NCBI GenBank assembly: GCA_025355505.1
Contig: JANXZM010000063.1
Span: 1 to 64,000 of the forward strand
Direction of reading: 5' to 3'
Origin: Acidobacteriaceae bacterium
Lineage (GTDB): Bacteria > Acidobacteriota > Terriglobia > Terriglobales > Acidobacteriaceae
DNA length: 64,000 bases
A model generated the notes under the pieces. It was not told where the DNA came from and ran no database searches. It was given only the letters and a program-made list of their open reading frames with translations. This document shows positions 49,002 to 58,036 of the stretch, in pieces (within the stretch, counting starts at the first letter, position 1; each line of letters begins with the position of its first letter). The position numbers were made by a program, and so were the translations under genes.

Positions 49002-49457
49002 TCAGCGGTCGAACCGAAGCGCGTACAGAATTGCATCCTCTACCGGATCTCTGTAATAAACCGGGCGGCGGCCAACCTCGCAAAATCCGTGTTTTTCGTA
49101 GAGTCGGCGGGCGGGCAGATTCGATTCGCGGACTTCGAGAAGGATGGCTGCCGCCGCCCCGCTCTCCGCACGCTGAATCAACACGCTCACCAGTTTGTCA
49201 GCGATACCACGACGAAGGAAGTCGGCGGCCACCACCACATTCTCGATCTCCCACTCGCCCGCGACCGCCTGGGCGCAAACAAAACCAGAAAGTTTCTCTG
49301 CTTCCTCGGCCACCAGCAGGATCCCGCTACCCACCAATTTCTGGTACTGCTGGGAAGTCCAGTGGGCTGCGCTCGGCGCGTGCTGCTCGATGGCAAGAAT
49401 CGCCGGCACATCGTCGAGCGTGGCGGAGCGGATGGTGGGTAGCATGAGCGGCTTCAC
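49002..49457 (-). CDS. rimI: Ribosomal-protein-alanine N-acetyltransferase RimI-like
   Basis: A 151-residue GNAT acetyltransferase. The acetyl-CoA loop reads VVVAADFLRRGIADKLVSVL (V motif and R-R-G-I), then LLEVRESNLPARRLYEKHGF and the RimI-like CEVGRRPVYYRDPVEDAILY ending. RimI acetylates the N-terminus of ribosomal protein S18. The GTG start (49457) overlaps the tsaB stop as GTGA. tsaB-rimI adjacency is common and supports the name over other GNATs. Confidence 0.9.
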   Translation of the reverse strand: MKPLMLPTIRSATLDDVPAILAIEQHAPSAAHWTSQQYQKLVGSGILLVAEEAEKLSGFVCAQAVAGEWEIENVVVAADFLRRGIADKLVSVLIQRAESGAAAAILLEVRESNLPARRLYEKHGFCEVGRRPVYYRDPVEDAILYALRFDR

Positions 49458-50182
49458 GGCTTCGGTTTCGAGAAAATTTCAGCGTCGGAATGGCGGATGT
49501 AGTTGGCTTCCAGTTCTTCGGGACGAACCGTCTGGCCGCGCTGGAGATGTTCCCAACCCAGCCGGGCGATCACGGCGCTGTTCGGATAGTCAATGAGTTC
49601 CACTTGGATTCCGGCAGCCCGAACGGTCTCCGCTAAAATGGCATCGGGTGTGACGACCGCCTTCGGCTTGCTTTCGGGAAGCCCGGCTTCAGCGCCCGTG
49701 GCTTCGGCAATCAACGCTTCCCTGCTCAGCAAGCGTTCGCTGTGCATGAGAAGGTTCATGCGAAGCTGCGGATCGAGTTCGTAGTCACCGGCATACACGT
49801 CACCCCGGCCGGCATCGAGCGCCGCGAGAACCCGACCGTAGGCCGCGCCGTGCGCGGTACTGCACCAGGCAGCGGCTTCCAGCAATGAAATCGCAGCGAT
49901 TGGTTTCTGCAGCGCCTCGGCCAGAGCTTTAATAGCAGCCAAGCCCACGCGCAACCCGGTAAACGACCCCGGACCGGAGGCGACCGCGAATGCCCCCAGA
50001 TCGGTCTTGCTATATCCGTGTTTTTCAAGCAGCGCGGCAATCTGCGGCACCAGTTGCGCCGAAAACGCGCCGCCGGCGAGCGGCACAACTTCAAGCACAC
50101 TGATTTCGTTCCGGCCGGGTGTTACCCGCGCCAGCGCGATGCTGCCGTTCTTGCCCGAGGTGTCGGTTGCCAGCAGAAGCAT
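49454..50182 (-). CDS. tsaB: tRNA threonylcarbamoyladenosine biosynthesis protein TsaB
   Basis: A 242-residue protein of the ASKHA fold: MLLLATDTSGKNGSIALARV at the N-terminus, then LGAFAVASGPGSFTGLRVGL (about 62-81), the most conserved block of the family. It partners TsaD in t6A synthesis. The C-terminal half is poorly conserved, as usual in TsaB. It overlaps rimI by 4 bp, forming an operon. Another t6A gene, tsaE, is at 40507. Length is typical. Confidence 0.93.
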   Translation of the reverse strand: MLLLATDTSGKNGSIALARVTPGRNEISVLEVVPLAGGAFSAQLVPQIAALLEKHGYSKTDLGAFAVASGPGSFTGLRVGLAAIKALAEALQKPIAAISLLEAAAWCSTAHGAAYGRVLAALDAGRGDVYAGDYELDPQLRMNLLMHSERLLSREALIAEATGAEAGLPESKPKAVVTPDAILAETVRAAGIQVELIDYPNSAVIARLGWEHLQRGQTVRPEELEANYIRHSDAEIFSKPKP

Positions 50183-50254
50183 AAATTCAAAACTGTACCG
50201 GTTGCCGGAAACAGTAAACCACGAAAGACACAGGGGGCGGCAAAGGCGCGATGG

Positions 50255-50656
50255 TCAATGCGAATTTTCCACCAATTCGAGCAGGACCCCCGCCGTGCTC
50301 TTCGGATGCACGAACATATATCGATGTCCGCCAGCGCCCGTCTTGATTTCATTCGACACCAGGCGCACGCCCTCGCTCTGCAATTTTGCAACCGCCGCCG
50401 CCAGATCCGGAACGCGCATACAAACGTGATGCAGCCCTTCGCCGTGCTTGGCGATGAACCGGGCGATGGTCGAATCGTCCGAAGTCGCTTCCAGCAGTTC
50501 CAGCCGGCACTGGCCGACAGGCACCATCACCAGCCGGACTTTTTCCTGCTCGACGGTTTCTTCCTCAGAAACGCTCAGCCCGAGCTTCTCGTAAATGGAC
50601 TTCGCCGCCGCCAGCGACTTCACTGCAATGCCGAGATGATCAATGCTGAATTCCAT
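50255..50656 (-). CDS. mce: Methylmalonyl-CoA epimerase
   Basis: A 133-residue VOC-fold (glyoxalase-like) enzyme: MEFSIDHLGIAVKSLAAAKS (metal ligand His7), then LGLSVSEEETVEQEKVRLVM, CRLELLEATSDDS, GEGLHHVCMRVPDL (His ligand), and the closing TAGVLLELVE (Glu ligand). It interconverts the R and S forms of methylmalonyl-CoA in propionate metabolism. The meaB gene encoding the mutase chaperone lies about 100 bp upstream, supporting a propionyl/methylmalonyl pathway. The mutase itself is not in the window. Confidence 0.92.
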   Translation of the reverse strand: MEFSIDHLGIAVKSLAAAKSIYEKLGLSVSEEETVEQEKVRLVMVPVGQCRLELLEATSDDSTIARFIAKHGEGLHHVCMRVPDLAAAVAKLQSEGVRLVSNEIKTGAGGHRYMFVHPKSTAGVLLELVENSH

Positions 50657-50752
50657 AAATTGCCTGCCAACGATTGCCTTTCAACGACGCCGCGGACTTC
50701 CCGGCCCGCACCGACTTGTGGACGGGCGAGGACGCCCGTCTCTCCAACGAAT

Positions 50753-51697
50753 CTAATCGCGTTCCGCGCCACGCACAATCTCTTCCACCAGTGAATACGG
50801 ATCGCGCTTGTGCTCGGCGACCTCGGCGGCATAACGTTCGAGGCTGCCGCCGTCCATTTGCGCGCGCGCCTTTTCGAGCAGGGCATCGCGCAGCATCTCG
50901 ACCAGCCGCTCCTGCCAGTTCTCGACGTTCTTCTTTAAAACGAGATTCTCTTTCTTCAGATATGCCTGGTAGTCGGCGATCGCCGCCGCCAACTCCGCGG
51001 TTCCCACGCCCTCGGTAGCGACGGTCTTGACGATCGGCGGCGTCCAGCGGTCGTGGCGCTCGGCCAGCGATTGCATGGCGCGAATCTCGCGCTCTACGCG
51101 CTCGGCGCCTTCGCGGTCGCTTTTGTTGATCACGAAAATGTCGGCAATTTCCATGATTCCAGCTTTGATCGTCTGCACATCGTCGCCCATGCCGGGCACA
51201 AGAATCACGATGGTGACATCGGCCAGCCGCACAATGTCGACTTCGTCCTGCCCGACGCCAACCGTTTCGATCATGACCAAATCGCGGCCCGAAGCGTCGA
51301 GCACAGTGGCGGCATCCGCGGTGGCGCGCGCCAGCCCTCCGAGCGATCCGCGCGTGGCCATGCTGCGGATGAAAATCCCCGGATCGTTATAGTGATCCTG
51401 CATGCGGATGCGGTCGCCCAAAATCGCTCCGCCCGTGTAAGGGCTGGTCGGATCGACCGCGATAATGCCGACCGTCTGATTTTCTTTGCGATAGTGCTTG
51501 GCGAGCCGATCGACCAGCGTGCTCTTGCCCGATCCTGGGGCGCCGGTCAGGCCGATGAGTCGTGCCTTGCCCGTATGCGGAAAGAGCGCTTTGAGCAGCT
51601 CCGACCAGCCTGCGGCGCGGTTCTCGACTGTGGAGATGGCACGCGCCAAGGCGCGGGGGTCGCCGGAGCGGAGGCGGGCGATGAGAGTTGTACTCAC
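50753..51697 (-). CDS. meaB: Methylmalonyl-CoA mutase-associated GTPase MeaB
   Basis: A GTPase of about 314 residues of the MeaB/ArgK family, which protects and reloads B12-dependent methylmalonyl-CoA mutase. Motifs: P-loop LIGLTGAPGSGKSTLVDRLA, switch region DPTSPYTGGAILGDRIRMQD, DLVMIETVGVGQDEVDIV, and guanine-binding NKSD (VINKSDREG). I chose GTG 51697 (MSTTLIARLR), which gives normal length. The frame stays open about 68 codons further, but that part overlaps an oppositely oriented antitoxin gene and lacks sense. It lies next to the epimerase gene. Confidence 0.9.
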   Translation of the reverse strand: MSTTLIARLRSGDPRALARAISTVENRAAGWSELLKALFPHTGKARLIGLTGAPGSGKSTLVDRLAKHYRKENQTVGIIAVDPTSPYTGGAILGDRIRMQDHYNDPGIFIRSMATRGSLGGLARATADAATVLDASGRDLVMIETVGVGQDEVDIVRLADVTIVILVPGMGDDVQTIKAGIMEIADIFVINKSDREGAERVEREIRAMQSLAERHDRWTPPIVKTVATEGVGTAELAAAIADYQAYLKKENLVLKKNVENWQERLVEMLRDALLEKARAQMDGGSLERYAAEVAEHKRDPYSLVEEIVRGAERD

Positions 51698-51845
51698 AAG
51701 AGTCAAGCAGGATAGTGTAACAACCCGCGCCGATCCGCGTTGATTCGATCTCATCGCCCGAAATAAGTTTCGCGGGAGTGCCAGCAGATAGCTTTTGACC
51801 TCAGCCGCCGAACCCCTTACGACAACCGTAGGAACAGAGGCCACC

Positions 51846-52103
51846 ATGGATATGGTCCCGCTCAAGCCGGAACGTAAGGCGCAACTGGAAGAGTACGCCA
51901 AACGGCGCGGGCAAGACCCTGCCGCGGCCCTCGACGATGCTCTGGTCGCCTACCTTGAGTGGGAGCGTCAAGACTTCGCACAAGCCGTCGAGGGCATCCG
52001 TCACGGCTACGAGGATGTAAGAGCCGGGCGTACCAGACCCGCCACTGAGTTTCTCGCCGATCTGCGCCGAAAGCATGACCTTCCGCGTTACGGACACCGT
52101 TAG
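51846..52103 (+). CDS. Probable antitoxin (ParD/CopG-like), no toxin adjacent
   Basis: An 85-residue protein: MDMVPLKPERKAQLEEYAKR, then PAAALDDALVAYLEWERQDF and IRHGYEDVRAGRTRPATEFL. A ribbon-helix-helix-like N-terminus followed by the 'GIRxGYEDxxAGRTRP' tail is typical of ParD-like antitoxins. ATG 51846 follows GAGG at about 5 nt. The expected ParE gene is missing; the next gene 125 bp on is another antitoxin. It is likely an orphan or a decayed module. Confidence 0.65.
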   Translation: MDMVPLKPERKAQLEEYAKRRGQDPAAALDDALVAYLEWERQDFAQAVEGIRHGYEDVRAGRTRPATEFLADLRRKHDLPRYGHR

Positions 52104-52228
52104 CCCCTCAAGCACTAACCAAAGAGTGAACCAAAACCCTTGCTGGCCTTGAGACTCCACACGCCCTCCGAAAGCGGTGGAAGTCAATGCGGAAGACGGG
52201 TAAGCTGGTAGGCAGGCACTGAAGCACA

Positions 52229-52486
52229 ATGACTATCCAGGTTGAACTTAATCCCGAGGCGCAAGCTCGGCTCGTCGCCGTAGCCCAAGCTCAGGGCGTT
52301 CCGCTCGAAAAGGTGGCGGAGCGCTTATTGCACGAAGCCCTGGCCTCGCGCTCTGTGCCACAAGGAAATCTGTCCGTTGCTGAGTTTCATACGATGCTGG
52401 ATGCGCTAGCAAAGGGTTCCGAAAAGTTACCGAACCTGGCGACCGAAAGCTTCACGCGGGAAAGCTTCTATGAGGACCGCACCTAG
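52229..52486 (+). CDS. VapB-like antitoxin
   Basis: An 85-residue protein starting MTIQVELNPEAQARLVAVAQ, with a ribbon-helix-helix-type start (PLEKVAERLLHEAL) and an extended acidic tail (ESFTRESFYEDRT) that would wrap the toxin. Its stop is directly followed by the ATG of a PIN-domain gene, the standard vapBC arrangement. It is expected to repress its own operon. Assigned mainly by position and size. Confidence 0.72.
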   Translation: MTIQVELNPEAQARLVAVAQAQGVPLEKVAERLLHEALASRSVPQGNLSVAEFHTMLDALAKGSEKLPNLATESFTRESFYEDRT

Positions 52487-52948
52487 ATGGCAGGCACGCC
52501 ATACCTGGTTGACAGCAATGTCCTTCTTCGCTGGATCAAGCCGGATGATCGCGACTATCCGGTCGTAGTGTCGGCAATTGATGCTGTCCTTCAGCAGGGA
52601 GCTGTGCTCTGCTATACATCACAGAACGTCGCTGAATTCTGGAACACCTGCACCCGTCCACTCAATCGCAATGGATACGGGCTTTCTCCTCAGGAGGCCG
52701 ACCGCCGGGCGAAGTTTTTCGAGGACAAGCTACAGTTGCTTCCCGATAGCGTGGCAGTTCACCGGGAATGGCGCAGGCTGCTGGTCACGCACAATGTCTC
52801 CGGCGCGCAAGTTCACGATGCGCGGCTGGTTGCCGCGATGCAAGTACAGGACGTCCGGCGGATTCTGACATTTAACGACAAGGACTTTGCTCGTTATCGC
52901 GACATAGAGGCCGTTCATCCTCGATCGGTCAGCGCAAAACACTCGTAG
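52487..52948 (+). CDS. vapC: PIN-domain toxin, VapC type
   Basis: A 153-residue PIN nuclease. Acidic active-site residues are at the expected places: Asp9 (YLVDSN), Glu50 (NVAEFWN), Asp111 (QVHDARLVAA) and Asp131/Asp133 (TFNDKDF). VapC toxins cleave tRNA or rRNA. The ATG begins immediately after the antitoxin stop. It converges with an acyl-CoA dehydrogenase gene ending 22 bp away, so the module sits within a metabolic gene group. Confidence 0.87.
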   Translation: MAGTPYLVDSNVLLRWIKPDDRDYPVVVSAIDAVLQQGAVLCYTSQNVAEFWNTCTRPLNRNGYGLSPQEADRRAKFFEDKLQLLPDSVAVHREWRRLLVTHNVSGAQVHDARLVAAMQVQDVRRILTFNDKDFARYRDIEAVHPRSVSAKHS

Positions 52949-52970
52949 CCGGACGAAAGAAGTCGCTGCC

Positions 52971-54113
52971 CTACTCCTTGAGCAACTGCCGCGCAATCAC
53001 CATCCGCTGAATTTCGCTGGTGCCTTCGCCAATCGTGCACAGTTTCACGTCGCGATAAAATTTTTCCGCCGGATAGTCCTTGATAAACCCGTACCCGCCG
53101 TGGATCTGCACGCCTTCATTGGCGCACCTCACCGCTACCTCGCTGGCATAAAGCTTGGCCATCGACGATTCGAGCGTGGTCTTCATTCCGGCATCTTTCA
53201 TGGCGGCGGCGCGGTACGTCAGAAGTTTCGCCGCCTCGATTTCCGTTGCCATGTCGGCCAGCTTCCACTGGATCGCCTGAAATTCCGAGATCGCCTTGCC
53301 AAATTGCTGCCGCTCTTTGGAATACTTCAGCGCCGCTCCGTATGCGCCCTCGGCCATGCCGAGCGAGAGCGCGGCGATCGAGATGCGCCCGCCGTCAAGC
53401 ACGCGCATGGCGTCGATGAAGCCGCCGCCTTCCTTGCCCAGAAGGTTTTCGTCCGGCACGAAGCAATCTTCAAAAATCAACTCGGCGGTGTCGCTGGCAC
53501 GCAGCCCGAGCTTGTTCTCTTTCTTTCCCGGGCGGAATCCCCTGGCATCTTTCTCCACGGCAAACGCGGAAAGACCGTGCGTGTGCGCGGCGCGATCGGT
53601 GATCGCCAGCACGACTAACACGTCGGCATAGTGGCCATTGGTGATAAAAGTCTTGGTGCCGTTGAGCACCCATCCGCCCTTGGCTCGCGCCGCCGTCATG
53701 CGCGCGCTGCCCGCATCCGACCCCGCCGAAGGCTCGGTCAGCCCCCAGGCGCCGATGTACTCGCCGGTGGCCAGCTTGGGCACATACTTCTTTTTCTGCG
53801 TTTCATTTCCCGCAAGAAAAATGTGATTCGAACAAAGCGACGTATGCGCCGCCACGATGATCCCCACCGATCCATCCACGCGAGAGAGTTCCGCGATGGC
53901 CGTGACGTACTCCACGTAGCCCATACCAGCGCCGCCGTATTCGGGTGGGAAGATGATGCCCATCAGGCCGAGCTTGCCTAGTTCCTTGATCGTCGCCAGC
54001 GGGAATTCGCAGGCTTCATCCCACCTCATGACGTTCGGTGCAATCTCGCGTTCGGCAAACTCGCGCACGCTCTTCTTCAGGTGCAGTTGCTCTTCGTTCA
54101 ACTGGAAGTCCAA
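52971..54113 (-). CDS. Acyl-CoA dehydrogenase
   Basis: A 380-residue FAD flavoprotein. Family blocks: [20 protein letters not shown] (N-terminal domain), [19 protein letters not shown] (FAD contact), [40 protein letters not shown] and the catalytic Glu363 in [10 protein letters not shown]. It catalyses the first step of beta-oxidation or branched-chain amino-acid breakdown. With the epimerase and MeaB nearby, breakdown of branched-chain acids to propionyl-CoA is plausible. The specific acyl chain is unknown. The ATG at 54113 starts MDFQLNEEQ, the usual N-terminus. Confidence 0.93.
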   Translation of the reverse strand: MDFQLNEEQLHLKKSVREFAEREIAPNVMRWDEACEFPLATIKELGKLGLMGIIFPPEYGGAGMGYVEYVTAIAELSRVDGSVGIIVAAHTSLCSNHIFLAGNETQKKKYVPKLATGEYIGAWGLTEPSAGSDAGSARMTAARAKGGWVLNGTKTFITNGHYADVLVVLAITDRAAHTHGLSAFAVEKDARGFRPGKKENKLGLRASDTAELIFEDCFVPDENLLGKEGGGFIDAMRVLDGGRISIAALSLGMAEGAYGAALKYSKERQQFGKAISEFQAIQWKLADMATEIEAAKLLTYRAAAMKDAGMKTTLESSMAKLYASEVAVRCANEGVQIHGGYGFIKDYPAEKFYRDVKLCTIGEGTSEIQRMVIARQLLKE

Positions 54114-54334
54114 AGATCCTCCATCTGGTTTTCTCGCTAAGCACCTTCCCGCCTCCGCTTAAAGACTTGTCATCCCGAGCGAAGGGAGGGGTCGGTAGTT
54201 GGTTCTGAGATGATTGGGATGCCGCGCGCGAGGATGGCGCAAAAGTTGGCGCCCAACGTGTCATTTAAGCACAGGAGGCGGCAATCGACGAAATTCTCGT
54301 ACCGACCGGTTGGCTTGGGGAGCGTCGACAGTGA

Positions 54335-54613
54335 CTACACCATCTTTTTCGGCCCTATTCCCAGTATCTTCCGCGCCATCCACACCGGCGCTACAAACAC
54401 GTGGGCAGGATTGGTCAGAAACGCAGGTTTGTTCCCCTCGACGAAGTGGCCCAGCCAGGCCAGCGCGAAGGCCGTCGGGATAAGCAGCAGGGCAATGATC
54501 CAGTGCCACCAAACCACGATCACCGACGAGAAACCCACGGGAATGGCGATCATGTGCAAGGCGCGGTTGATCGGATGGATATGCGCGCCGTCATAGTGCG
54601 AATACAGTCCCAT
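54335..54613 (-). CDS. DUF962 / Mpo1-like membrane protein
   Basis: A protein of about 92 residues with the DUF962 signature: HYDGAHIHPINRALHMIAIP near the start, two hydrophobic segments (about 25-60), then GHFVEGNKPAFLTNPAHVFV. The yeast relative Mpo1 is an iron-dependent dioxygenase acting on 2-hydroxy fatty acids, and the conserved His residues match. ATG 54613 follows a G-rich ribosome site. It lies alone between the dehydrogenase and kinase genes. Confidence 0.82.
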   Translation of the reverse strand: MGLYSHYDGAHIHPINRALHMIAIPVGFSSVIVVWWHWIIALLLIPTAFALAWLGHFVEGNKPAFLTNPAHVFVAPVWMARKILGIGPKKMV

Positions 54614-54812
54614 ATTCCCCCCAGGCAAGAAAAGTGCTGGCCCGAGGCATTATATCCCGAGGTCAGACTCGGGAAACGATCGAGACCCCAGAAACACTAT
54701 CTCTTGGGGGGACGCCCGGCTTTTCCAAGAATCGTTTCCGGGTTATACTCTCTTGATTATTGGAGTGCTGGGTTCTCGAATTTTCCTCGATAACCTGAGG
54801 TGAGCGCTGTCT

Positions 54813-57731
54813 TTGTCGCGGGATCGAGGCGCGCTCCCCCAAAGGCTCTCCGAATTCGGGCACTCCTATATGGATGAGCGCGACCACAGGGCCAATAATT
54901 CCGATAGCCCGACGATGCCGGGTACCCGTTTGCCCGAAGATGTCGTAGGCGCTGCGGCTCTAACGCCTCCCCCTGTTTCGAACGCACCGCTGTCGGACGC
55001 TCCTACTTTGCCACATGGGACGCCGATTCCTGGCGCGACGCAGGCGCTTCCCTATGCTCGGCAGGGTCCGGCCTCGACCAGCAACATCTCCTCTTTTCAA
55101 GGTCTGCGGCAGGGCGTGGTTTTTGGGGGACGCTACGAAATCCAGGGCGTACTGGGGCAGGGCGGCATGGGCGCTGTCTACAAGGCCCGCGACCGCGAAC
55201 TGGACCGGCTGATCGCGCTCAAGGTTATTCGTCCGGAGCTGGCAACGGATCCCGCGATTCTGCAACGCTTCAAGCAGGAGCTGATTCTCTCCCGCAACAT
55301 TACGCACAAGAACGTGGTCCGCATTTACGACCTGGGCGAGGCGGATGGCATCCGCTTCATCAGCATGGAATACGTTGACGGCGAGGACCTGCGCACGATA
55401 CTGCGGCGCGAGGGAAAGTTCTCACCCAAGGAAGCGATCACGGTGGTGGAGCAGGTCTGCCGCGCGCTCGACTCCGCCCATACCGAAGGCGTGATCCATC
55501 GCGACCTGAAGCCCCAGAACATCATGCGCGACAAGCACGGGCGCATCGTGGTGATGGACTTCGGCCTGGCGCGATCGCTTGGCGATTCGGGCATGACCCA
55601 GACCGGCGCCATCGTGGGTACGCTCGAATACATGTCGCCCGAGCAGGCTCTGGGCAGCACGCTTGACCAGCGCTCCGACATTTTCAGCGTCGGGCTGATC
55701 TTCTACGAACTGCTCACCGGAAAAGCTCCCTACGAGGCCGACACCGCCATCGCCAGCCTCATGAAACGCACGCGCGAGGAAGCACCCTCGGCTTCCGACG
55801 TCGAAGCCTCCGTTCCGCGATCCCTGAGCGCCATCGTCAGCCGCTGCCTGGAGCGCGAGTCGGCCAATCGCTATCACTCCGCGGTCGAACTGTTGCAGCA
55901 ATTGACGACCTGGGAAGCCAACCCCGACATCAGCGCCGAAACGCTGTCGAAGATGATTGCCCATCCGGTGGTGCGAAGGTTGCGCTTCAACCTCGATCTT
56001 CCTGGAAAAAGCTGGATGTGGTTTTCCGGAGCCGTGCTGGTCATCGTGCTGGCAACCTTTGCCGGACGCACGCTGCTGAATCGCCCGGGAACGTCGTCTG
56101 GCGAGAGGGCGCAGGGCATCCCTTCCCTCAAACAGGGAAAGTATGTTGCCATCCTGCCCCTGAAACAGGTGGGTGACCAGAAAACCCTGGGCTACGTCGC
56201 CGACGGCATTCAGGAAGCACTCGCCGCCAAGCTGTTTCAGTTGAAGGAAGTCCACCTGGCATCCTCTGACGCAGTTGATAAAGCGGTTGCCAAGAATCTA
56301 CCGCTCTCCAAGCTCGCCCGCGAACTGGGCGTCAATTTGGTGTTACAGGGCATGGTGCAAGGAAATAGCGACAAGCTCAGAGTTACCCTGAGTCTCGACG
56401 ATGCCGCCACTGGCAAGCGCCTATGGAGCCAGGAATTCCAGGGAGCCCCGGGCGATGTGCTCGCCCTTGAAGACCAGATTTACGGCATCGTGGCTACCGC
56501 GCTCGAGCTCAAGCCGACCAACGAAGAGCAAGCCCGCGTCGGCGCCCACCCGACGGAGAACGTGAAGGCCTACGATCTCTACCTGCAGGGGCGGAACGTG
56601 CTGCGCAATAGTCACGGTGTCGACGGAATTCGGCCAGCCGTAGCACTGTTCGAGCAGGCCATCGACAAAGACCCCAACTTCGCTCTGGCCTACACCGGAC
56701 TCGCCGACTCGAGCCTCCGCATGTACGGTGCAAACAAAGAGAGCATTTGGGCGCAAAAAGCCACTCTGGCCGCGCAGCAGGCCGAGCGGCTCTCCAACAA
56801 CCTGCCCGAAGTTCATCTCTCGCTGGGCAGCGTCTATTCCATGACCGGGAAGAACACCCTGGCAGTTGCCGAACTGAAACGCGCCCTGGAATTGGCACCC
56901 AACTCGGATGAAGCCTATCGGAATCTGGGCGACGCCTACAAGGCCAGTGGTGAAAGTGACGAAGCCATCGCCGCCTACCAAAAAGCGGTCGCCGCCAACT
57001 CATACAATTGGTTAAATCACATTGCACTCGGCAAGGCCTACTTTGAGCTTGGCGACAACGCAAAAGCGCTCCTGGAGTTTCAGAAGGTTACCGAACTCGC
57101 CACCGATAATCCTTTGGGCTACGGAGACATCGGCTCCGTGTATCTGCGCGAAGGCAAGTGGAGCGAGGCCATCCCTCATTTCCAGAAGGCACTGTCGATC
57201 GCACCGGACTCTCCGACCTATTCCAATCTCGGCACCGCGTACTTTTTCCTGAAAAACTACGACCAGGCCACGAAGATGTATGAAAAAGCGGTCGAGGTGA
57301 CCCCGAACGACGAACAGCTCCTGGGTAATCTCGGCGACTCTTACCGCTGGTCCGGGCACTCCGACCAGGCCACCGCCGCCTACGGCAAAGCCATCTCGCT
57401 TGCCTTCCAGGAGCTTCAGGTAAACCCGCGATCGGCCTCCATCATGGGTGATCTTGGGCTCCTTTATGCCAAGAAGGGCGATGCGGCGAACGCCCTGCAA
57501 TACACAAATCAAGCCCGCGCCATCAAGTCCGACGACCTGCAGCTGATGTACTCGGAAGTCCAAGTGAAGACACTGATCGGTAAGCCGGAAGAAGCGCTGA
57601 AGTCACTGCGGCAGGCTTTGCAGAAGGGTTACGCTGCGCAGGAGGCCTGGAACGATCCCGAGCTTCAGAAGCTCCAGGCCCTGCCGCAGTTCTCACAATT
57701 GGTGAACCAGTTTACGAAAAAGAACCACTAA
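54813..57731 (+). CDS. Ser/Thr protein kinase with TolB-like domain and TPR repeats
   Basis: A protein of up to 972 residues. A Pro/Ala-rich lead (1-95) is followed by a kinase domain (about 105-370: GQGGMGAVYKAR, Lys137 in IALKVI, VIHRDLKPQN with Asp231, DFGLARS) and one TM (about 396-416, SWMWFSGAVLVIVLATFAG). The outside part has a TolB-N-like domain (about 430-560: VAILPLKQVGDQ, ELGVNLVLQGMVQGNSDKLR) and 8-10 TPRs to the end. Proteins of this design are probable receptors. The start is TTG 54813; an in-frame ATG at 54870 is possible. Ligand and targets are unknown. Confidence 0.9.
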   Translation: MSRDRGALPQRLSEFGHSYMDERDHRANNSDSPTMPGTRLPEDVVGAAALTPPPVSNAPLSDAPTLPHGTPIPGATQALPYARQGPASTSNISSFQGLRQGVVFGGRYEIQGVLGQGGMGAVYKARDRELDRLIALKVIRPELATDPAILQRFKQELILSRNITHKNVVRIYDLGEADGIRFISMEYVDGEDLRTILRREGKFSPKEAITVVEQVCRALDSAHTEGVIHRDLKPQNIMRDKHGRIVVMDFGLARSLGDSGMTQTGAIVGTLEYMSPEQALGSTLDQRSDIFSVGLIFYELLTGKAPYEADTAIASLMKRTREEAPSASDVEASVPRSLSAIVSRCLERESANRYHSAVELLQQLTTWEANPDISAETLSKMIAHPVVRRLRFNLDLPGKSWMWFSGAVLVIVLATFAGRTLLNRPGTSSGERAQGIPSLKQGKYVAILPLKQVGDQKTLGYVADGIQEALAAKLFQLKEVHLASSDAVDKAVAKNLPLSKLARELGVNLVLQGMVQGNSDKLRVTLSLDDAATGKRLWSQEFQGAPGDVLALEDQIYGIVATALELKPTNEEQARVGAHPTENVKAYDLYLQGRNVLRNSHGVDGIRPAVALFEQAIDKDPNFALAYTGLADSSLRMYGANKESIWAQKATLAAQQAERLSNNLPEVHLSLGSVYSMTGKNTLAVAELKRALELAPNSDEAYRNLGDAYKASGESDEAIAAYQKAVAANSYNWLNHIALGKAYFELGDNAKALLEFQKVTELATDNPLGYGDIGSVYLREGKWSEAIPHFQKALSIAPDSPTYSNLGTAYFFLKNYDQATKMYEKAVEVTPNDEQLLGNLGDSYRWSGHSDQATAAYGKAISLAFQELQVNPRSASIMGDLGLLYAKKGDAANALQYTNQARAIKSDDLQLMYSEVQVKTLIGKPEEALKSLRQALQKGYAAQEAWNDPELQKLQALPQFSQLVNQFTKKNH

Positions 57732-58036
57732 CAGCCCGTGGTGCAAGTATGTTTTGTATCAGGTGTATGCCTTCAGGTGTTCAGGCATACCGTAAGTGCC
57801 GTGTTATGAAGGCGCCTTTAGGCGCTGGAGTTTCACCACAGGCTGCTAAGGTGAAATGGGGATATTTCGCCAGCAATGAAGCGGGTAATTTGTGAGAAGT
57901 GGGCCTTGGCTGAATTGACAAAGTACTGCATCAAAGTCGGCCAGCGACACGGTAAGCGGAATATCGAGCTTTTCACAGCGCCAAATAGAAAGCGGAGCTG
58001 GATTTCTCCGGCCCCGCATCCATCGCCGTTTACCAA
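57732..58036. other. Convergent intergenic region with two hairpins
   Basis: About 300 bp with no credible gene. GTATGCCT/AGGCATAC (57765-57772, 57783-57790) and GCGCC-TTTA-GGCGC (57813-57826) are short hairpins after the kinase stop, without U-tracts. Small ORFs on both strands here lack protein character. Confidence 0.45.

Noticed and set aside
51698-51901. 68-codon N-terminal extension of MeaB
   Set aside because: It overlaps the oppositely oriented antitoxin gene and gives a protein longer than the family; GTG 51697 fits better.
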